Source: SAR86 cluster bacterium | GTDB lineage: Bacteria > Pseudomonadota > Gammaproteobacteria > Magnimaribacterales > D2472 | Length of the DNA: 19,432 bases | Direction of reading: 5' to 3' | Assembly: GCA_016779285.1 (NCBI GenBank) | Contig: JADHNV010000011.1 | Location: 1 to 19,432 of the forward strand | Notes under the pieces: generated by a model | What the model saw: only the letters and a program-made list of their open reading frames with translations | What the model was told of the DNA's origin: nothing | Database searches by the model: none | Made by a program: the position numbers and the translations under genes | Part shown: positions 15,329-19,432 of the stretch, piece after piece | Position numbering within the stretch: the first letter of the stretch is position 1 | Layout: each line of letters opens with the position of its first letter

Positions 15329-15427
15329 TTGGGAATCATTATTACATAGAAATTTATGTTATAAAGTTACATTACTTGATTAGGGAAGTTAGAATTATTA
15401 ATAAAATAAATATGAAGAGAGATACAA
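15329..15427. promoter_or_regulatory. Divergent promoter region between yhhQ and the acyl-CoA synthetase operon
   Basis: This 99-bp AT-rich spacer must start both transcripts. On the plus strand, TTGATT at 15376-15381 followed 17 nt later by the TAATAA at 15399 is a weak candidate. On the minus strand TATAAC at 15363-15358 is a possible -10 for yhhQ without a clear -35. I see no strong dyad operator. A GAGAG at 15417-15421 may serve as the ribosome site of the plus gene. Confidence 0.4.
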
Positions 15428-17002
15428 ATGAATGAATTAGGTTTTTATAGATTTGCAAATTCACATCCTAATGAAATTGCCATAGTCGAACCGTCTGAAA
15501 AGATATGGACTCGAGGTGACTTGCTGGCAAAAACAAACCAACTGACTCATGCATTAAGAGAGTTTGGAGTTGAGACTGGCGATGTGGTGGCAACCGTGCT
15601 TCCTAATTCTATTGAATACTACATAGCATATCTTGCTTGCGCACAATCTGGATTTTACATGGTACCTATTAATTGGCATCTTGCTGGACCAGAAATAGCC
15701 TATATTCTTGAGGATTCAGGAGCTAAAGCATTTATTGCTTCTGGGGAAGTCCCTGCCATGGAAGAAGCATGTCAAAAGGCTGTTTCGGCTATTGATTTTC
15801 CAAAGCAAGGCTGCATTAGTACAACTCAAATGGCCGGATTTACCCATTTAGATGATTTCATAAGCTCCCAGCCAACAACCAACCCAGCAGAAAGAACTGC
15901 TGGTCAAGTCATGAACTACACTTCTGGCACTACAGGAAAGCCAAAGGGTGTAAAACGAGCGCTTGTACCAGGTGATCCAGATGACATTTTAAGCATGTTT
16001 GCGATGATTCTAAGCTTTTTTGAAATTCAGCCGCAAGATAACAATGTGCACATTGTTGGATCACCTCTGTATCATACTGCTGTCTTAGTCCATTCATCAG
16101 CAGCCCTTCATTATGGGCATTCTGTTGTCTTAATGGAAAAATTTGATGCTGAACAAATGCTTTACCTAATCGATAAATATAAAGTTACAACCAGTCACAT
16201 GGTACCAACTCAATTTCACAGATTGTTGCAGCTTCCAGATGAGATTAGAAAAAAATATGATTGTTCATCAACGCGAGCCATGATTCATGCTGCAGCACCC
16301 TGCCCAATTCATACGAAACAAGCCATGATTGAATGGTGGGGGAATTCTATATGGGAGTATTATGCTGCCACGGAAGGAGGCGGAACTGTTGTAGATGCAA
16401 GTTCATGGTCCAAATTTCCAGGAACTGTTGGAAAAGCATGGCCAGGAGCTGAAATAAAAATTCTCAATGATGATGGAAACGAAGCTCTTCCGGATAATCA
16501 AGGAACAGTTTTTATGAAGCTAGGTGAAGCAACAAAATTTGAGTACAAAGGCGATCAAGCAAAAACAAATAAAGAGAGGCTTGTTATTGATGATGCTGTT
16601 TATTTTACTGTTGGTGATATAGGGTATTTAAATGATGAGGGATATTTATTTCTGTGTGATAGAAAGATAGATATGATCATTTCTGGTGGCGCCAATATTT
16701 ATCCAGCAGAAATTGAAAGTGCATTTTTAATGCATCCAGCCGTTGCGGATGTTGCTGTATTTGGAATTCCTAATGAAGAATGGGGCGAGGAAGTAAAAGC
16801 AGTTATAGAGCTTAACCAAAATTTTGACCCTTCAGATCAATTACTTGCTCAGCTAATGAAATTCGCCCAGGAAAATCTTGCAAAAATGAAACTTCCTAGA
16901 AGCATAGATTTTATTGAAAAGCTTCCAAGAGATGAAAATGGAAAACTTTACAAAAGAAGGCTAAGAGACCCCTACTGGGAAAATCAATCAACACAAGTCT
17001 GA
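15428..17002 (+). CDS. Acyl-CoA synthetase (AMP-forming, FadD4/BaiB-like)
   Basis: An ANL-superfamily ligase that would activate a carboxylic acid to its acyl-CoA through an acyl-AMP. The 524 residues are full length. The phosphate-binding motif is NYTSGTTGKPKG (163-174). Others are YAATEGGG (312-319), TVGDIGYLNDEGY with D397, the hinge and A8 region DRKIDMIISGGANIYPAEIE (411-430), and the catalytic lysine K506 in RDENGKLYKRRLR. All residues needed for activity are present. The acid substrate cannot be read from sequence. The type resembles enzymes of fatty, bile or steroid acid catabolism. It is the first gene of the plus-strand operon and its TGA overlaps the next ATG by one base (TGATG). 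No membrane or signal segment is seen. Confidence 0.9.
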   Translation: MNELGFYRFANSHPNEIAIVEPSEKIWTRGDLLAKTNQLTHALREFGVETGDVVATVLPNSIEYYIAYLACAQSGFYMVPINWHLAGPEIAYILEDSGAKAFIASGEVPAMEEACQKAVSAIDFPKQGCISTTQMAGFTHLDDFISSQPTTNPAERTAGQVMNYTSGTTGKPKGVKRALVPGDPDDILSMFAMILSFFEIQPQDNNVHIVGSPLYHTAVLVHSSAALHYGHSVVLMEKFDAEQMLYLIDKYKVTTSHMVPTQFHRLLQLPDEIRKKYDCSSTRAMIHAAAPCPIHTKQAMIEWWGNSIWEYYAATEGGGTVVDASSWSKFPGTVGKAWPGAEIKILNDDGNEALPDNQGTVFMKLGEATKFEYKGDQAKTNKERLVIDDAVYFTVGDIGYLNDEGYLFLCDRKIDMIISGGANIYPAEIESAFLMHPAVADVAVFGIPNEEWGEEVKAVIELNQNFDPSDQLLAQLMKFAQENLAKMKLPRSIDFIEKLPRDENGKLYKRRLRDPYWENQSTQV

Positions 17003-18636
17003 TGGAATTTAATGCTGCCGACATATTTGAGGGTGTTGTAGACAGAGTTCCTGAAAGAGAAGCAATTGTCTATGGATCAACTCGATTAACCTATAAGGAA
17101 TTAGATGCAAGAAGCAACAAGGCTGCGAATGCTCTAAAAAAACTTGGAATTAAAAAAGGTAGCCATATAGGAATTTATGCTTTTAATTGCATTGAGTGGT
17201 TAGAGATCATGCTCGCGGCATACAAACTTTGTGCGATTCCAATAAACATAAATTATAGGTATGTTGAAGAGGAACTTAAATATTTAATTGATAACGCTGA
17301 CATAGAAGCTGTCTTTTATCAAAAACAGTTTGGCACAAAACTCAACAACATTAAAAATGATTTACCAATATTGAAAGATTTCATCTTTATCGATGATAAA
17401 TCTGATGATGCAGAGATGGTAGATGATAGCCTTAACTATGAAGATCTGATTGCAAATGAAAGCGAGTCACGGTTACCTGTTAAAAGATCTGGCGATGATA
17501 AATACATACTTTATACCGGTGGAACAACTGGGATGCCAAAGGGTGTTGTTTGGCGCATGGAAGATGTGCTTATGACACTCGGAGGCGGTATTGACGCTGT
17601 TACCGGTGAAAAATATCCCACTCCTGAAGCCTTTGCAGATAAGTGTCTTCAAGACCAAACCATTGCGCTTGCTTTAGCCCCTTTTATGCACGGTGGAGCT
17701 CAGTGGCAGTCTTTTAATGCTTTTTTTTCTGGTTGGAAATTGGTAATTAATGACCAAGTTTCATTTGATGCAGATTATATTTGGGAAGTTGTTGCAAGAG
17801 AAAAAGTAATGAATCTTACTATCATGGGTGATGCTATGGGGCGACCTCTTTGCGATGCCCTGCCTCGAGCGCTTAAAAAAGGCTTGGACCTATCCTCATT
17901 ATTTGTTTTTTCCAGCACTGCATCTGTTTTTAGTGCCTCAATTAAAGATGCTATCTTAGAGTATCTGCCCAATCTTTTTTTAATTGATGCTGTTGGTTCA
18001 TCTGAAACTGGGGCAACAGGCGTAAATATACATACCAAAGATGGAAAATTGAAAGACTCTGGCGGTGGACCAAAATTTACAAAACCTAATTTTAGTGAGA
18101 TTTTAAACCTTGAAACATTTGAAATAATTCAACCCAGCGATACTGAAACGATTGGTTATTTAGCGAGAAAGGGTCATGTGCCAGTTGCGTATTATAAGGA
18201 TGAAGAAAAATCTAAAAAAACTTTTATTGAGATTAATGGAGAAAGATTTTCAATACCTGGTGACATGGCAAAATATGAAGAAGACGGTCAAATGACTCTT
18301 CTTGGCAGGGGGAGCGTTTCAATTAATTCTGGTGGTGAGAAAATATTTCCTGAAGAGGTTGAAATGGCTCTTAAAGCGCATCCAAATATATTTGACTGCT
18401 TGGTAGTTGGAGTTAAGGATGATAAATGGGGCCAAAAAGTTGTTGCGGTAATTCAAAGAAGAAAAAAATCAGACCTTTCACTCGATGAAATAAAAGTTAT
18501 TGCTTCAAAATACATTGCTAGTTATAAAATGCCTAAAGAAATTATTTTTTCAGACGAAATACAAAGAGCGCCCTCAGGCAAGCCTAATTATCAATGGGCG
18601 CAAAAATTTGCTAACTCAAAACTGAATATTAATTAA
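17002..18636 (+). CDS. Acyl-CoA synthetase (AMP-forming, FadD19-like sterol side-chain type)
   Basis: A second ANL-superfamily ligase of 544 residues, clearly different from its upstream neighbour. Motifs are LYTGGTTGMPKGVVWR (170-185), LAPFMHGGAQWQSF (225-238), VGSSETGATG (331-340), IPGDMAKY with D421, LGRGSVSINSGGEKIFPEEV (434-453) and the catalytic K527 in APSGKPNYQWAQ. The TGGTTGMPKGV-x-WR, MHG-x-A-x-W and GKPNYQWA signatures are those I associate with FadD19-like ligases, which activate the sterol side chain in actinobacteria. Steroid or isoprenoid acids are therefore plausible substrates, but this is inference. The ATG overlaps the previous stop by one base and the next gene begins 2 nt after its stop, so three genes are tightly coupled. 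Confidence 0.88.
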   Translation: MEFNAADIFEGVVDRVPEREAIVYGSTRLTYKELDARSNKAANALKKLGIKKGSHIGIYAFNCIEWLEIMLAAYKLCAIPININYRYVEEELKYLIDNADIEAVFYQKQFGTKLNNIKNDLPILKDFIFIDDKSDDAEMVDDSLNYEDLIANESESRLPVKRSGDDKYILYTGGTTGMPKGVVWRMEDVLMTLGGGIDAVTGEKYPTPEAFADKCLQDQTIALALAPFMHGGAQWQSFNAFFSGWKLVINDQVSFDADYIWEVVAREKVMNLTIMGDAMGRPLCDALPRALKKGLDLSSLFVFSSTASVFSASIKDAILEYLPNLFLIDAVGSSETGATGVNIHTKDGKLKDSGGGPKFTKPNFSEILNLETFEIIQPSDTETIGYLARKGHVPVAYYKDEEKSKKTFIEINGERFSIPGDMAKYEEDGQMTLLGRGSVSINSGGEKIFPEEVEMALKAHPNIFDCLVVGVKDDKWGQKVVAVIQRRKKSDLSLDEIKVIASKYIASYKMPKEIIFSDEIQRAPSGKPNYQWAQKFANSKLNIN

Positions 18637-18638
18637 AA

Positions 18639-19432
18639 ATGAGAATTGAGACTTATATCCCGGGATTATCTAAAAATACTATTGAAATAGTAAAGCATGC
18701 AGAATCTCTTGGGTATGATGCGCTGGTTTCTGGCGAGCTAAACAACGAACCTTTTCTACCTGTTCTTCTTGGCTTAGAGCATTCTAAAAAAATGATCGTA
18801 AGAACTGGACTAGCCATTGCTTTTCCAAGAAGTCCGATGACTGTTGCAAATATGGGCTGGGACTTACAATCATTCGGTGATGGTCGTTTCCAGCTTGGTC
18901 TGGGAACTCAAGTTAAAGGCCATAATGAAAGAAGATTTAGCGTACCTTGGTCTCCTCCTGCACCGAGAATGCGTGAATATATTCTTGCCGTCAAAGCTAT
19001 TTGGAATACATGGAAAACTGGAGAAAAGTTAGACTTTCAAGGGGAGCATTATACCCATACCCTCATGACTCCGATGTTCACTCCACCTCCAATGGATTGC
19101 GATGTTCCTCCAATTTATGTTTCTGGACTTGGGCCTGGAATGGCAAGGATTGCTGGTGAAGTTGCAGATGGTTTATTGCTGCATCCCATGTGCTCTCCAA
19201 AATACATCAATGATATTATTTTGCCAGCAGTGATAGAGGGAGCCAAAAAATCAAATAGAGACCCCAAAGAATGCGAATTGTTATGGGGTGGCTTTATTGC
19301 TACAGGTGAAACAGAAGAAGATCTCAAAGCAGCCAAAAGAAATGTTGCTGCAAGAATTAGCTTTTATGCTTCAACCAGAACTTATAAACCAGCTCTAGAA
19401 TTCCATGGTTGGGGAGATATAAATGAAGCTTT
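18639..19432 (+). CDS. LLM-class (luciferase-like, F420-type) oxidoreductase, 3' end outside window
   Basis: A bacterial-luciferase-fold oxidoreductase, cut by the right edge after 264 codons. It opens MRIETYIPGLSKNTIEIVKH from the ATG at 18639. Family blocks follow: AESLGYDALVSGE (21-33), IVRTGLAIAFPRSPMTVANM (53-72), DGRFQLGLGTQVKGHNERRF (81-100), RMREYILAVKAIW (110-122), HYTHTLMTPMFTPPP (137-151) and VSGLGPGMARIAGEVADGLL (161-180). These fit the subgroup known as TIGR03617 (MSMEG_2256-type), named for presumed coenzyme F420 use. F420 synthesis is uncommon in gammaproteobacteria, so FMN could be the cofactor instead. It starts 2 nt after the second ligase with no ribosome site of its own, which suggests translational coupling. 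The substrate is unknown. Confidence 0.88.
   Translation, partial: MRIETYIPGLSKNTIEIVKHAESLGYDALVSGELNNEPFLPVLLGLEHSKKMIVRTGLAIAFPRSPMTVANMGWDLQSFGDGRFQLGLGTQVKGHNERRFSVPWSPPAPRMREYILAVKAIWNTWKTGEKLDFQGEHYTHTLMTPMFTPPPMDCDVPPIYVSGLGPGMARIAGEVADGLLLHPMCSPKYINDIILPAVIEGAKKSNRDPKECELLWGGFIATGETEEDLKAAKRNVAARISFYASTRTYKPALEFHGWGDINEA

Noticed and set aside
17775..18038. Minus-strand open frame opposite the second acyl-CoA synthetase
   Set aside because: It is covered by conserved ANL motifs on the plus strand and has no independent signals. The same applies to minus 17473-17658 and 19115-19336, and to plus 18844-19032 in another frame of the LLM gene.
1..19432. tRNA, rRNA, transposase, integrase or attachment site
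   Set aside because: I looked for cloverleaf-type sequence, conserved rRNA stretches, terminal inverted repeats and transposase/recombinase motifs and saw none.

Overview
The window is compact, AT-rich bacterial DNA from what looks like a gammaproteobacterium, most likely a streamlined marine lineage of the SAR86 type. This rests on the murJ-ribF-ileS-lspA-ispH gene order, the rpsP and ypjD-corB neighbourhood, AmpD with gammaproteobacterial residue numbering, short spacers, many 1-4 nt stop/start overlaps, and lipid/steroid-type acyl-CoA ligases. The lineage is an inference; no rRNA is present to test it.

Layout. (1) 1-553, minus: the 5' part of rpsP (ribosomal protein S16), with a long repetitive Ala/Glu/Pro tail that runs off the left edge. 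(2) 587-2480, plus: a divergently transcribed pair, a ypjD-like membrane protein and a CorB-type CNNM/CBS protein, ending in a hairpin shared with the convergent gene. (3) 2509-3138, minus: a stand-alone urate-oxidase-N-type (PuuD-like) membrane protein. (4) 3238-5219, minus: groES-groEL with a strong terminator. (5) 5298-14552, minus: a long, nearly gapless series msrB-murJ-ribF-ileS-lspA-ispH, then ampD-ampG-vanZ-like. (6) 14606-15328, minus: a YhhQ-type queuosine precursor transporter. (7) 15428 to the right edge, plus: two different acyl-CoA synthetases overlapping by 1 nt, then a luciferase-like (LLM) oxidoreductase cut by the window end.

How they fit. The minus-strand run from 14.5 to 5.3 kb is mostly envelope housekeeping: lipid II flipping (MurJ), isoprenoid precursor synthesis (IspH), lipoprotein maturation (LspA) and peptidoglycan recycling (AmpD, AmpG), plus flavin synthesis (RibF), IleRS and methionine sulfoxide repair. 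The plus-strand operon at the right end looks catabolic: activation of carboxylic acids, possibly steroid or isoprenoid side chains, together with a flavin/F420-type oxidoreductase.

I see no rRNA, tRNA, IS element, phage gene or CRISPR array. The parts most worth a second look are the S16 repeat tail, the cytochrome-less PuuD-like protein and the ligase-ligase-LLM operon. I found no clear sign of a wholly new defence or mobile system.
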